Assembly: GCF_905220565.1 (NCBI RefSeq)
Contig: NC_059395.1
Span: forward strand, 10,891,289 to 10,955,288
Source: Melitaea cinxia
Lineage: Eukaryota; Arthropoda; Insecta; Lepidoptera; Nymphalidae
DNA: 64,000 nt
Direction: 5' to 3'
Part shown: positions 24,001 through 38,600 of the stretch, in pieces
Numbering within the stretch: the first letter of the stretch is position 1
How the letters are laid out: every line of letters starts with the position of its first letter
Translations under genes and position numbers: made by a program
The notes under the pieces: model-generated
Databases searched by the model: none
Told to the model about the DNA's origin: nothing
What the model saw: only the letters and a program-made list of their open reading frames with translations

Positions 24001-26618
24001 AAATAGAATTATAAATACATGAAAGCATATATACACATACATACACATAAGCGTATATACATACACATATAGAAGAAATAAGATAAACGTACAAAATCAT
24101 GAGAATAAACATAAACCATACGTAAGAATATAGGTACACATATTAAATACTTACAACATACACCCAAATACATACATACAGATACATATACATACATACA
24201 TATATAACATAATTACACAAATGCATATCACAAAATAATATAAATAAAATAATAATTAAAAAAAAAAAACGCCTGCTTGAAGAACAACTAATAGAAAATC
24301 AACTGAAAAAGCTGGAACAAGATAAAAATTCAATATGCACACAAAGTCAGCGAAATAAATAGAAACAATATCAAACATTTTGTGCTGTAGGTACATTTAA
24401 AATATATTAATACGGTAGTCCTTCGAAACTTTATGCAACGTCGTACATAACATGCAGTCGGAGACATGCACAAAGAGAGATTGAGTTGACTTATCCTTCA
24501 ATTTCATACCTCAATTATGTAAATCCGTTCAGTGGTTCTAGAAATATGAGGTAGTAAAGAATATTACATACATACAAACAAGATACGCTCGAAAAACATA
24601 ACCCTTCCTTGGCAGTCGGGTAAAAACATTTAAAGCGATAGATAATGTTTGTATAAGCGATTCTTAAAAATTGATAACGAATCAGAATGACGAACTTTTC
24701 TAGGTAGGCTGTTCCATAGTTTCGCAGCCTTAATCGTAAAAGAGTTGTTGTACACTTGCGATTGCGAAACAAACATCTTCAGCCGATTGTCTCTACGTGA
24801 TCGAAGGTTTAGGTGAAGGTCAGAATTTGAACCAAGAAATACAAAATGTTCTTTTAAATAAGAAGGATATAAGGGATTATAAAGAATGGAGTAAAGAAGG
24901 CAGAGCAAGTGTAGATTACGGCGCAGTCTGATTGGTAACCACTTGAGTCTAGCTCGGGTTTCGGATATGTGATCAAACTTACGTAATCCATATATGAAAC
25001 GTATACAAAGGTTTTGAAGTCGTTCAAGTTTGTTCAGCAATTCCTCTGAAAGATCTGGATAAGAAGAGTCTGCATAATCTTAAAGCGGTAGAAGAAGTGA
25101 TGCATTTGTTAATCATATTTTGGTCTTGACAGGAAGTACACTCTTCCACCGTTGCAAACAGCCAATAGTCGCAATTTTTTTTTTTTTTTTTTGTAAAAAT
25201 ATAAAGATTTTAGTCACGCTATAATATTGTATATTGCAATGTGTATGTGTAAGTAACGTATATTTACTTTTTTATCTTCCGCATCTTACAATATTTATTA
25301 TCTACAGTAAATGAATGTCGTTCAACTTCAAGAAGTATTTACATGAGGACATTGTTTCTTAAATAGACAAAATGCATGCCTAAAGAACGTTTACTATTAT
25401 GTTAAAATATTTTTACATGGATTAGTGTTACTTTGTTTATATTTTTAAGTAGTAAATACATATTTAGTTTTATGTTAAACAAATATTTCTTTTGTTTCAT
25501 CTTTATTTTGTTCTTATAATGTTTAAATTAAAAAAAAATACACTGGTGCCTGACAAACATTTGATAAAACAAAATAAAATGTATGTGTTTTGTAAATAAT
25601 TATCGAATTAGATCTGAGATGTGTTTTAAGTTTTTGTTTCGATTACTAAAATTTAAAGTACCTATTAAGTATAAAATCGTGAAATTATAACTCATCGTTT
25701 AACTGTTTCACAAATGTTTTAACATTTTAATAGTCACCCAGAAAGTTGTTTATCATTCTAGATAGTATTTAAATTTGACGCATTTTATCAAAACTCGAAT
25801 ATTTAACGTTAAAATAACTACATACACACAATTAACATATTCAACAATTATTTGAGCTAATTTAATCTACTTTTCCAGAATAAAAAAAAAATATAGGTAT
25901 CAGGAGATACCAACTAATCTTGTCAAAATATTAAACTACTTATTAATAGTGTTTACTCCTTAGGAAACGATATACTTAAGACCCGTGTTATGAAAAAGTG
26001 GACTAAAATTGTGAGAAACAACTGACGCTGACGATCAGTGACGTTGACGCTCAATGACGCTGAGTGACGTCTAATAACGTTTTTAGCTGTTTATGTAGGA
26101 CGTAGTATAATTATAATGTTATACGGGCATTTACTTTAAATCAAAATCAAAATCAAAAACCGCTTTATTCAATAGCAATTTTACCGATACGAATGGCTAG
26201 TGATTGTATTTTGTTGTATTAATTTTTGGTTTATTGGAAGATATAAGCTTGGCTGGCGCCAGCATATAGGGTTATTAGCAATGCGTACTCGCAAACTAAT
26301 TGGATTTTTTTCAAGAAACTCAGAGATGTAGTTGATCTCGATATTTTGCGTTGCGTTTGATATACAGGTATAATCCATTTTAAGCTATTGCGTAGTTGTC
26401 TGGGCCTGTAAATAAATCCTATATCATATTAGTTGAGAGCGCTCAAAGGTGCTTAAAAATAAAAAAACTTAAAACTTACAGATTTCGTATAAGAAATCAA
26501 AGTTAAAGTTAGGCAATCGTTCATAATATAGTCTATTAATCGTCAAAATAAGTGCACCCGTATGATCCTACACGCATCCACACCCGCGCACGCACGCTCG
26601 CACGCTCGCACGCACACA

Positions 26619-26650
<32 letters not shown>

Positions 26651-29600
26651 CACAAACAGATAGTCACAATATCCTTATCTTGCATTATTTTTCTTTATGT
26701 ATAATTTGCTTTAAGGCATAGATAATGGAAAATCATTCTGGTTCCTTCTGACTCAGGCTTGCCTGTCTCAATTACCAGGGTACTCATTTTTGTATGTAAA
26801 TGTATTTTTAACCGACTTAGAAAAAGGAGGAGATTACTCAATTCGACCGTATATATCTATTAAGTATGTTCGGGGATAATTTCGTCGTTTATGAACCGAT
26901 TTTGATGATAAGGAAACCAGGATCTGATTATGGAATCCTAAAGAAATCGTGGGGAACCCTCGAAAATCGTAGTGACGACTAGTGCGTTTGTTATTATTTT
27001 TTTTTTTTTTTTGATGTTATATTACTTGTCTATGTAATTGAAGTCTGTTTTTTTTTGTTTGCGAGCAAACACAATTATATTACGAATAAATTATTATTAT
27101 TATTATTACTTGATTACATAGTGTAAATACAATTTTTATTTCTTATTTTTGTAATTAGTAATTTTATTAAAAACTACTTATATATCTATTAAGATATGCG
27201 ATTGATAAGCTGTAATATCTCATAACTTTTATTATTCGTAGCATCGTACCCGTACGTCAGTAATTGTGTATGTTCGCAAAACAAGTTTACGCTATGGCAT
27301 TATTAATTCAGACCAATTGAATAGCTAGACAGTTAATTGCAAGAGTCAACTTTTATTTTGTCAATCAAATTAATGTTAATGAACGGATAGAACAAAAATG
27401 TACTGTCAAACCTTTAAATAGGATTGATCAGCTTATTACTTTTTTTGTTTTAATATTAATTTTGTAAATAAATTAATTTTAATATACAAATAGTTTTGCC
27501 AAGACGAGTAATTGCTACATTCTTTACAACTAAAAAGTTTGGTTTAAGAAAAGGTTCATGCCATTTAAAGCTGTTATGTAATTGTACGTGTAGGTGGTGA
27601 CCGCGTGTGCTTTACTTCGCGATTTCGAGCAACTACCGCACGGTGACGCGACGCTTGTTGGAGAGCGAGGAATAAGCCTCAGTGGGGGACAGCGCGCGCG
27701 TATTGGACTCGCGCGAGCTTGCTATAGAAATGTGAGTATTATCTATTATTAGCTTTTGTCCGCGTGGAATAAACACGAATGAAATATAAATTTATTCTTT
27801 ACTGAGTGTGCCCCGCCGTTTTACCCGCGTTAATTTGAAGAAAATAGTCTATACTGGGGGCAGTAGATCAAATCTACAACACAGGAATTATTTTTCACTT
27901 CGAACCAGTACTTAGTTCCTAGAGATTAGCGCGTATAAAGTAACACAAAATAATTAAAGTAACAAATAAAAATTTTAACTTTATAATATTAGTGTAGATC
28001 TATAGATCTGCTCGCAAAAATTGTTTTTTTATTTAGAAGAATAGCGCGGACGAACAGAAAGACAGACCGACAGACAAAAATATTACAATCGTTTGTTGTG
28101 TTTTATTATCGTGTAAATAACTATATGCACTTGATAAAACATAATAATTTTGAAATAACAGACAGACACTTCAATTTTATTTATAATAGGTATGTAGGTA
28201 TAGATAAACAATAAAAAATAAATAAAGTACCTAACAGTGTCTAAAATATTAATACAAAACTTCATCTCTGTTATTTATACTTAGGCGATACCTAGATCAT
28301 ACATTTTAGATGTATACTAAGTATTATTACTTTAAATATTTTTTAACCGACTTCCAAAAAAGGAGGAGGTTCTCAATTCGACTGTATTTTTTTTTATGTA
28401 TGTTACATCAGAACTTTTGACCGGGTAGACCGATTTCGACAAATTTTGTTTTAATCGAAAGGTGGTGTGTGTCAATTGGTCCCATTTAAATTTATTTGAG
28501 ATCTAACAACTACTTTTTTCTACTTTTGGGATCCTAGAGAAATCGAGGGAAACTCTTGAAAATTCGCAATAACTTTTTACTGGGTGTACCGATTTTGATA
28601 ATTCTTTTTTTGTTGGAAAGAAGATATCCCTAGTTTAGTAACGTGATAAGGAAACCAGGATCTGATGATGGAATCCCAAAAAAATCGAGGGAAACTCGAA
28701 AATTTGCAATAACTTTTTGATTGATTTTGATAATTTTCGATTGATTTTGATAATTTTTGATTTAATCAAAAGCTGATGTTTATCATGTGGTTACATATAA
28801 ATTTTATCGAGATCTGATAACTACTTTTTGAGTAATCTTTGATAACGCGTAGTTACTTGACTATTTTTTCGACGATCTACGTTGTACGACTTGACGATCT
28901 TGTTGTATTACTCTTCGATGTAATTGAAGTCGGTTTTTTTTTTTTTCGTTTGCGAGCAAACACAATAATATTTAAAAAGTATTATAGCATTATAATGATA
29001 TTAGAATTTCAATCACATAAAACATATCCTATATCAGTCCCGTTCGTTCGCTTGCTTAGCTGTGCGGTGACGTGTCAGTTAAGTGAGTCAAGCAACTTAT
29101 AGAATTATAGATTACTGTGTTAATATTTGGACAGGTTTTGTGATATTTAAATAACAAACAGGCAAAATCTAGAAAATTAAAATATTATTAAAATAAATTT
29201 TAAATATAGATATATACATTAGACATATGCCACTATTTTTTTTCCTTTCGGTAACTTGTACGAACATACATTTTATTTTAAAGAATGCCAACGGAATGCA
29301 ATTCTTAAAACTTCGCTGTCCATCCGTATATATAAGAGATATGCTTTGTTTATCGTTCTAGCTTAATTATTTAACAATTGTATAAAATGTTCTTAGGTAA
29401 GGTACAATAAATACTAATACTAACTAATATTAACTACTGTGTGGCTACGGTAGTAAACAATATAGCCAACCCCTCTCTTCCCGTGGGTGTCGTAAGAGGC
29501 GACTAAGGGATAACACAGTTCCACTACCACCTTGGAACTTGAAAAGCCGATCGATGACGGGATAACCATCAAACTGCTGGTTTTGAAATACACAGGCCGA

Positions 29601-32600
29601 AGGCGGGCAGCAGCGTCTTCGGTGCGACAAAGCCAGCCCTGCGGTCACCAACCTGCCTGCCCAGCGTGGTGACTATGGGCAAAATACATGAGTTTACGCC
29701 ATTTTTGCACGAACTTGTGGAGGCCTTTGTCCAGCAGTGGACTGTGATAGGCTGAAATGATGAACTAATATTAACTTCGTACCCTATAATTTTTTTTTCT
29801 TGAATATAATAATTATATATGTCGAAGTAAAATATAGCCTATCTTTCAAGTTGGCTCAAACTGCATAACTAACTAACTCAACTGGCTCAGTGACCCGAAG
29901 TGAGTCTTGGCCTCCGAAACAAGATTTCTCCACTTTGCACGATCTTGCGCGATTTCCCGCCAATTATTGGCTTGGATCTCACTCAAGTCTGCTTCAACCA
30001 TGTCTCTCCAGCGGTACCTGGGGCGACCCACCGGTCTACGCCCAGTTGGTCGACCCAGATACGCTCTCTTAACTGCTCGATCCTCCCCCATGCGTTCGAC
30101 ATGACCGAGCCACCGCAACCGATGGGATTTGGTAACTCCAATGATGTTTGGCTCTGACACCAGGTTTGCAATTTCAGCATTGGTTTTTATTCGCCAGCTG
30201 CCATCTTGCCCTTTAGATGGTCCTAGGATCTTACGGTAAATTTTCCTTTCCGTAACCAGAAGCCTGTTCTCCTCTCTGAGCGTAAGTGTCCAAGCCTCAC
30301 AACCGTACATTAGGATTGGACGAATGATGGTTTTGTAAATTGTGATCTTTGTCTTCCTACTAAGAAGCTTGGACACCAAGACCTTGTGCAGGGCTGCACT
30401 GCACCTCAAGGTGTTTTGTATACGGATCTGTATTTCTTCGTCACGTGTATTCGTATCGGTTACAGTGCAGCCAAGATACTTAAATTTCGACACTCCCTTG
30501 TATGTGGTACTTCCAACATGGAGGTCTTGTCTTGCTTCGCGAATATTCTTATATCGCTTCATGTGGAAGTACTCGGTCTTATCATGGTTAATCAAGAGAC
30601 CAACCTTTTTTGCCTGCTCTTCGAGTGTCATAGCGGCTAAAGCAACATCGTTAATGTGCTCCCCCAACAGGGCCAAATCGTCAGCGTAGCCTATCACCAT
30701 ATGCCTTCCATTCAGGTCAAGCCCCAGATCGAGTGTCATTAATCCTCTAATTACATGCTCTAAGACAATATTGAAGAGCACTGGTGACAGGGCGTCGCCC
30801 TGTTTTAGACCGGTAATAACAGGAAATTCGTCGCTCAGCTCGCCGCCAACCTTTACACACATCCTGCTCACTCCGGTAGCCGCCACCACTAGGTCCACTA
30901 GCTTTCTTGGAATATTAAAATTCCTTAAAATGGCATACAAGGAAATTCTATCCACGCTGTCATATGCTTTCCTGAAGTCCACGAACAATGAGTGAATGCT
31001 CTGAGCGTATTCCCATTTCTTTTCCATGAGTTGTTTAAGAAGAAAAATCTGGTCAACCGTACTACGATTGCGTCTGAACCCACACTGATAGTCCCCTAAG
31101 ACTTTTTCCGCATATGGTTCTAGCCTTTCCAGCAGTATGTATGACCAGACCTTATAAGCAGTCGGGAGCATAGCAATACCTCGGTAGTTCGCGCACTTCT
31201 TTTTGGAGCCCGTTTTATGAATTGGGCAAATAATACCCAAATTCCATTCTTGGGGCTGTACTCCAAGGTCCCACACTTTTTCCAGGAGTTCGAACATTTT
31301 GGACTGTACAGCGCTTCCACCATATTTCCATAATTCAGCTGGTATTCCATCCACACCTGGGGCCTTGTTGTTTTTAAGCCTCATTATCGCCCTACGAACT
31401 TCAAAGAAGGTGAGCGGTCCCAGTTCCTCCTGATTGTCATCGGCTAGTTGGATAATCGGCTCTGTCGGTGGGGGGCAATTGAGCAGCTGTTGGAAGTAAT
31501 CTCGCCACATGCACTTAACGACATCTTTGTCTGTGACTAAGTTACCATGATCGTCTTCTAGCATTTGTGTATCCGGCTGATATCCCCTCCTCACTTCTCT
31601 AATCTCCTGATAGAACTTTCTGGTCTCGCCTGCCTTTATAAGTCGCTCCATGTCATGAACGATGTCGTTAAGATGTTGTCTTTTAGCCCTTTTTATTTGT
31701 CTTTTGGCCTCTATCCTCAGTTCGTCATATTTGGTCTGCCATCTGTATTCCTGGTTTGCTAAGATTTTATATTTTCTTCTTTGTTCCACCACTTTTTCAC
31801 ATTGTTGATTCCACCATTTCTTTCTTCTCTTCCTCTTCTTTGTACCAATTACCGTTGTTGCAACTTCTTTTACCGTGTTCTTTATTCTATCCCACCCCGT
31901 CTCTATGTCCTCAATCATCAAGTCTTTAAATCTATTGCTTAGTTCTATGTGGAATTTCTCTCTGTGTCGTTTATCTTTTAAATTGTCTATGTTTAATAAT
32001 GGTGTGTGTACTTTTGTAGTTATCTTATTTGATTTTATTCTACATTTTAATTTAATACCAATCATGTAGTGGTCGCTATCACAGTCGGCGCCTCTGTACG
32101 ACCTAACATCTTGGATTGTATTTTTGTGCCTATCATCGATTGCAACATGGTCTATTTGATTAACGGTATGGCCATCAGGAGATCGCCAGGTACCTTTGTA
32201 TATATCTTTATGGGGGAAACATTGTGCTTTTTATAACCATTGATTTTGCTGTAGCAAAACTGATTAGTCTCAGACCATTATCGTTAGACTGGTCGTGTTT
32301 GCTGTGTCGCCCGATGGTAGGCACAAAAATTTCTTCCCGGCCAATTTTTGCGTTAAAGTCACCGAGGACTATCTTAATATCATAATTGGGTAGCTGGTCG
32401 TAAACCGCTTCGAGATGTTCATAAAAGCTGTCTTTAAATTCATCTTCAGCAAGTTCAGTGGGCGCGTATGCATTCAATATTGAAATATTTGAGAATTTGC
32501 CTTTTACTCGTAGTATTGATATTCTATCGGATATTGCATCAAACCGAAGCACACTACCCATGAATTTCTTAGCGATCATGAAGCCCGTACCGTATTTATG

Positions 32601-35600
32601 TTCTCCTTCTTCCCCACCACTGTAAAAGAGCACTGATTGGTTGTCAACATTGCATTCTCCTCGGCCCGGCCATCTTACCTCTTGGAGAGCTGCTATTCCG
32701 ATATTATATCGATACAGCTCTTTATTAACTTGGTAGATAGCCCCGAGTCTATACAAGGAACGCACATTCCACGAAGCAATTCGGAAGTCCTTTAATTCGT
32801 GCCATTGGTCGTCGTTTTTGGGATCGGATCGTTTCTTTCTTGGTTTCGGTTTCGTAACTTGGTCTTTTTTGCGTGGGAGGGGCGTTAACCCGCCGCACAA
32901 CCCCCATATTGCTGGAGGACCACACCCGTCAGAAGACAGCGAGTCCACCGGACTTAGCCGGAAGCGTAGCTAAGCTGTACTACCGACTTTTTCCTCCGTC
33001 CGTCACCCGGAGGACGCTTACGCTAGCGCATTACACCGTGAGGGCCGATGCGGCGCGTCACTGCGTTTAATGGGCAAGGAGATGATCATCGTGATGCATC
33101 TTCTTCATGCCGTGGTGTAGGGATTAGCCAGTCAACATGATGGATTTAAAGTTGACTGCCCAGGGTGCGCCGAACGATCAGTAATGTATCGTCACTCGAG
33201 GAGGCTCTCTACTCACACCCCTCAACTCGGCTCAAACTGCATACGGTGTGCAAATTTGATTGAAATCGGTTAAGTAGTTTAGGAGTCCATCGCGGACAAA
33301 CAACGTAATGCGTAATTTATAATTATGTATTAAGATGATAAAGCGGAAGACTGTGTTTGTTTGTCTACGCGCTAATCTCAGGAACTACTAGTTCGAAATG
33401 AAAAATTATTTTTGTGTTGGATAGTTCATTCACCGAGGAAGGCTAACGACTATATAACACCATGCTACGACCAATAAATAGGAGCTGATCGTACATAAGA
33501 AATGTTACGAAAACGGGAAACATTTTTTGAGAGCTTCTGTTTCGTAGGTACGCTGCGCAAACGGTTAAACCTACCCAAAAACTATGTAGGTATGACGGAA
33601 TCGATCGCCTTTAAAAGTCCTAAGAAAGTCATCGACAACTGGCAGGTCTAAAGGTTAACTCATAATCTTTTTTAACGTTAATCAAGTTTGTTCTAAAATA
33701 ATGCATGTGTTACGGTGATTTTATAGACATAATATAAATCCTTATCCAAATAAATATGTTATCCATCACAAGTATTTCTTTTTGAACAAAATTGTCCTTG
33801 ACATCATTTGATTTCAATGAATATCTTAAGATATCATAGTGTGAAAATAACTCTGCAACGAATCAATGATCACAAAAAATTAAAAGGTGATTTTTATTGC
33901 AATATTATTATTAGCCAACTATATGTATCCTTGCGATTGAAAAATACTTCATCAAGATGGTAATTTTTTGCAACACAAAAGCAAAATTTTGCTAATTAAA
34001 CGACGCCACGTTGCGCCGAGCGTATAAGTCACCCAATTTGCACAGTAATGGTTTAAAAATATTTTAGTAATATTTTTTTCCTCAAATTAACGCGGGTGAA
34101 TCCGCGGGGCACAGTTAGTTAATATATAAAAGTACCTACTTTTTTCAATGGAATTATTTTTTTTAAATAGGCCGATATCTATCTTTTGGATGACCCGTTA
34201 TCAGCTGTAGACACTCATGTCGGCAAACATTTGGTATCTGAATGCGTGATGGGACTTCTACGACACTCTACGAGAATTCTCGTCACCCATCAATTGCACC
34301 ACCTTAAGAGCGCTGATAAGATTGTGATTCTGCAAAATGTGAGTATTATATTTTATACGTATACTTATAAAACGTCTTTAAATTGCACAAATAATACGGC
34401 GAGCTTCACTTATAAAAACAATTTTATATGTAGTCACTTATAAAAACAATTTTATATGTAGCTTTTAGCTTAAGTCTACCCTTCATAAATCATTTTTATC
34501 AATCATTGTGACAAAATATTGACAATATCTATGTTTATAAATGTAGATATAAACAATTACAGCACGCGATAACCTGGAAACATGAATTCAATAAAAAATA
34601 TAATTTTATTACTTCCTAGACTCAAAAATTCTTTAAAAAGATACGTAACTATTTTTGAAGACAAGGGTATGGTAAAACTTATGTTTATTACGATTTAAGT
34701 GTAACGAATGAAGTACTAATTTACCTACCTATCTACTGTACCTACTGTAGACCTCACACACCGCATGCGATTAAAATAGGCATATATAGAGTATACATAG
34801 ACATGTCTGTTACTACCCTCTGTGTTCACATACAACATTCTACTATGAACACTGATTCATATGTATATATATACATACTATATTTTGTTTTTTGGTCATT
34901 TGACTTTACATTTTGATTCTTCAGTGATTTTTGCTACCTGTGACGTAACCAATTTAGCAGTTTACTTTCTATTACAAATATTCCTCTAAAAAAATCTTAA
35001 ATCTGTTATATAAAATTAGCTTTAATTTTTACAGCATAATACGACTTATTTCGTTTTATCTGATTACATGCGTAATTTAACAAATTTATACAATACCTAG
35101 ATGAGCATAACTAAATAATAAACATTCAGTGTGTTTGCATTCAGATGAAAACTTAATCTCAACAATAAAGACGTTTAATCGCTTTATTCTTGATAAAACG
35201 TGTATATTGAGGATTACTTACTGTAGTCGTATTGTCGCAATCGCTGTCCTTATCTTAAGCACATTCTATAAAAACAATCATGGCACTATTTACTTGACCT
35301 GATAATCCTTTATATTTATTGTTATATTGAATTAGTACATTTTAAATCGTAGTGTGTGATATTACGGGCTGTTACATATTTGTAAATTCAATAATACATG
35401 TACTGGCTACATTTACCTACTGGCACATATATTATCTATACATATAATAAAATGGTAGGAAAGTTAAAACTGTACATTAAATATTCAAAGGAATATTTGG
35501 GGTGTGATCTACAATCGATACCGAAGCCAAAAATATAGTTTTTAGAATTTTCGTCTGTTTGTCTGTATGTATGTCCGGGATAAACTCAAAAAGTACTTCA

Positions 35601-38600
35601 TGGATTTACTTCAAATTTGGCACGAATATTATTAAGAAGTCGGGTCAACACATAGGCTACAAATTATCACGCTATCACCTACTGGGAACGAGCAGTGAAC
35701 CTTTATTTCTTCAACGCATTCTGTAACAACGTGTAATCTAACGACGCATATTTGAATGTTGTTGTTATTATGTTAATAATAACCATGCTATACGCTAGCT
35801 TCACACTATAAATAAAGACATTCTGTAGTATATTTAGTATCAGCATTGCACCCGTGCGAAGCCGGGGCGGGTCGCTAGCAATACATGTAATGGCTGTACA
35901 TGATTATAACACACTGTGATATTTATTTGTAGTAATCATTGGATTATAGTTTTTATTATATATAATTATTATAATATAATTTTATTTCAAAGATTAAAAT
36001 TGACGTCAGCTTTGGGTGAAATTTTCCCAAAAGATAGCTTAAATTGTATTTAAATTAGGCAAAGATAAACCCACAGAGAACGCTTACGTTGCAAATATTT
36101 ATTTTATATTTTACTAGCGACCCGCCCCGGCTTCGCACGGGTGCAATGCTGATATTAAAAATAAAATAAATATAATATATACGCAATAAAATGTGTTTAT
36201 TTACGACATCATATTTGAAACCTTTAAAACTATCAGTGTTCCTCTCTACTATATTATGCATGTAATCATTCTATTTATTAAAGAAAACCGCATCAAAATT
36301 CTTTGCGTAGTTTTAAAGATGTAAGCATACAGACAGCAGGAAGCAACTTTGTTCTATACTATGTAGTGATATTTAGTATCAGCATTGCACCCGGGAGAAG
36401 CCGGGGCAGGTTGCTGGTATTCTAATAATTTCAAAACATTACTTTTAAGGGCCTTACGTCTTTTACAAATGATTGATACATAAAACTTAATAACATAGAA
36501 ATAGAGCCTACTGTTAGTATGGAGAACATCTCAGCAGATAAAGAGGGTATTTTTAAATAAATAAAATCGTTAATTGACCATAGAACTTTTAATGTTTTAG
36601 ACGTTTTTGTGAGACTACGATTGATACAGATATATAATAATAAAGTTAGGATAGAAAGTATGTTGAACTATACTCGTATACTTATATAAAGACGAATCTT
36701 AAAAATGTACGTACGCGCATAACTGCCGAACGATGGCATGGAATTTATTTATACTTTTTTTTTGTTCGTTATTGACAGAACAGTGAAACAAAAAAAAAAA
36801 ACAATATTGTGCGTTACGAAGCTTGCCGGGCCCGCTATTATATAATAGTAATAATTTTTTTTTCGCAGGGTGAAATTGATACTCAAGGTACTTTCGATGA
36901 AGTATCAAAAACTAAGTTGTTCGAAGAATTGCTTCAAGAAGAAGAGACCGAGGAAGACGCTGGCAATCGTGGTCGGCTACTGAGACAGCGAACTATGTCT
37001 ATTCAGGTAAGTTTAAAGCTAGCATCCCGCCCCGGCTTCGCATGCGTATTTAACAAATATTTAAATATTTTCCCCTATTTTTTTTTTGAAAATACAATAT
37101 AGCCAATGCCACTCGCGGATAGTGTAGCTTCCCAACAGTAAAATAATATTTGAAATCGGTTCAGTAGTTTCGGAGCCTATTCAATGCAAACAAACATCAA
37201 ATCTTTCCTATTTATAATATTAGGTTTCGTCTAGTAGACATGTAGGTTCCTATGTCTAAAATGAAAGAGTTTTTAAGTAGGTAGGTAAGTATATTATAGG
37301 CATTTTTTAATTTGTGGATTTGAAATAAGAAAATTGATATACAATTATTATAAGGTATATATTTTCTCTATTTCAAATGCTTTACAATGAAAAAATTAGC
37401 AAGTTATAAAAATAGGCAGACGGGGTAAAAAAACTTTATATTAGTGTGTATAGAACACTTCGATAAACTCGACTTGTAAGACGCCTTACTAACCATGTAA
37501 GCAGCATGTGTGCAGATTGTTATCAGCTTACAATTAGGTTAGCAAAAACTCTGAGGGAGCATTATTTGAAGTTTTTTTAAAGATAATTCAGCTTAAGAGC
37601 CTATGACTTGTTAATAATTGTTACTTATAATATATTTGTAAATCTCGTGAAGATCAAACAAATATTTATAGAGTACTAGCTGACCCGGCAAACGTTGTTT
37701 TGCCATATAAATAAAAATGGCTATTCAAAAATAAGGGTTGATCGTAGAAGGGTGAAAATTGAGGATTGTATGTATTTTTGTATGTTGTATCATAAAAAAA
37801 TAGAAATTAAAAATTTTGTCTAAAAAATAAAAAAAAAAATTAGGGGTGGACTACCCCTAAAATTTAGGGGGATGAAAAATAGATGTTGGCCGATTCTCAT
37901 AGATACCGGATAAGCACAAAAAATTTCATTAAAATCGGTCCAGCCGCGTCGGAGGAGTATGGCAACGAAAACTGTGACACGAGAATTTTATATATTAGAT
38001 GATTTATTTTAAATATATCAATAAGTAGGTAGCAGTAGATATATCGAAAAATGTACATAAATATATATTAATATTCACACTTGTATTCATCAGAAATTGC
38101 GAATCTCGTACACAAACTTCTATTTTACCATATTTTACTCCATTAAGGAATATTTTAAATATTTTGTTTTTATTTTAAATCACTCGTGAGAAACGAACTG
38201 AATGAAATCACTTTATTTTTAAAGTTTTTTGTTGAAAAATTATTTTTGTGTTGGATAGCCCATTTTACCGAGCAAGGCTAATTTTCCTCAAATTAACGCG
38301 TGTAGCCGAGAGCCACATGGAATAAATGTATAATAAAAGGTTTTTTGTATAATAAATTATGTAATATTTTTATTACCTATATTAAATAATTATAGTCACA
38401 CTCAAGCGTCAGTACGACGGCGGAAAACGCGGCAGAGGAATTGGAAGAAGAAGCCCAGGAAACTTCTGAATTGATGGAAAAAGGTAACAGTAACACGCAT
38501 TACACGTGTGACACAAGTTTTTGTAAATATTTTTTTTTTATTTCGATTTTTTATTAAATTTTGTAACATATAACGCTGTTTTACATATTTATACAACTGT

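Larger units (their letters stand above)
14830..27593 (+). other. 12.8-kb ABCC intron
   Basis: The largest intron. It holds the repeats listed separately (15881-16575, 18001-18450, 20588-22876, 23990-24240, 24598-25085, 26120-26440, 26579-26652, 26808-27077). In the remaining stretches, 14830-15880, 16576-18000, 18451-20587, 22877-23989, 25086-26119 and 27078-27593, I see only AT-rich sequence without a supported gene. Several short ORFs there lack any family signal. Confidence 0.6.
29868..33228 (-). mobile_element. Nearly complete RTE-type non-LTR retrotransposon with 15-bp target-site duplication
   Basis: GGCTCAAACTGCATA occurs at 29853-29867 and 33229-33243, directly bounding the element. 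On the - strand it holds an endonuclease-RT protein broken by a single extra base, a 5' leader of about 280 nt and a short 3' tail of AGTT repeats (gttagttagttatg in - orientation). The 3.36-kb size and APE-endonuclease plus RT layout fit the RTE clade. It inserted into an older Helitron-like sequence. Confidence 0.9.
27733..34170 (+). other. 6.4-kb ABCC intron, mostly transposons
   Basis: Bases 27733-28340 contain Helitron-like words (cttttgtccgcgtggaataa, gttttacccgcgttaatttg) but no complete element. A HINE-like copy, a LINE tail, the RTE element and a Helitron follow, each listed separately. Stretch 28969-29430 shows nothing recognisable. Confidence 0.55.
34339..36868 (+). other. ABCC intron with Helitrons
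   Basis: Bases 34339-35434 are AT-rich without recognisable features except a 28-bp tandem duplication (tcacttataaaaacaatttt and tatatgtag, 34404-34460). Three Helitron pieces follow and are listed separately. Bases 36416-36868 are featureless apart from an A/T-rich tract before the acceptor. Confidence 0.6.
37007..38395 (+). other. ABCC intron with Helitrons
   Basis: Contains Helitron-type sequences at 37019-37230 and 37676-37999, plus a fragment at 38230-38330 (gtgttggatagcccatttta, caaattaacgcgtgtagcc). The rest, 37231-37675, shows nothing recognisable. Confidence 0.6.

Noticed and set aside
23851..24197. Cys/Tyr/Val-rich ORFs resembling small secreted peptides
   Set aside because: They come from CATA/ATAC simple sequence.
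29890..32069. Many + strand ORFs of 60-115 residues across the RTE element
   Set aside because: They are antisense shadows of the 730-residue RT frame.
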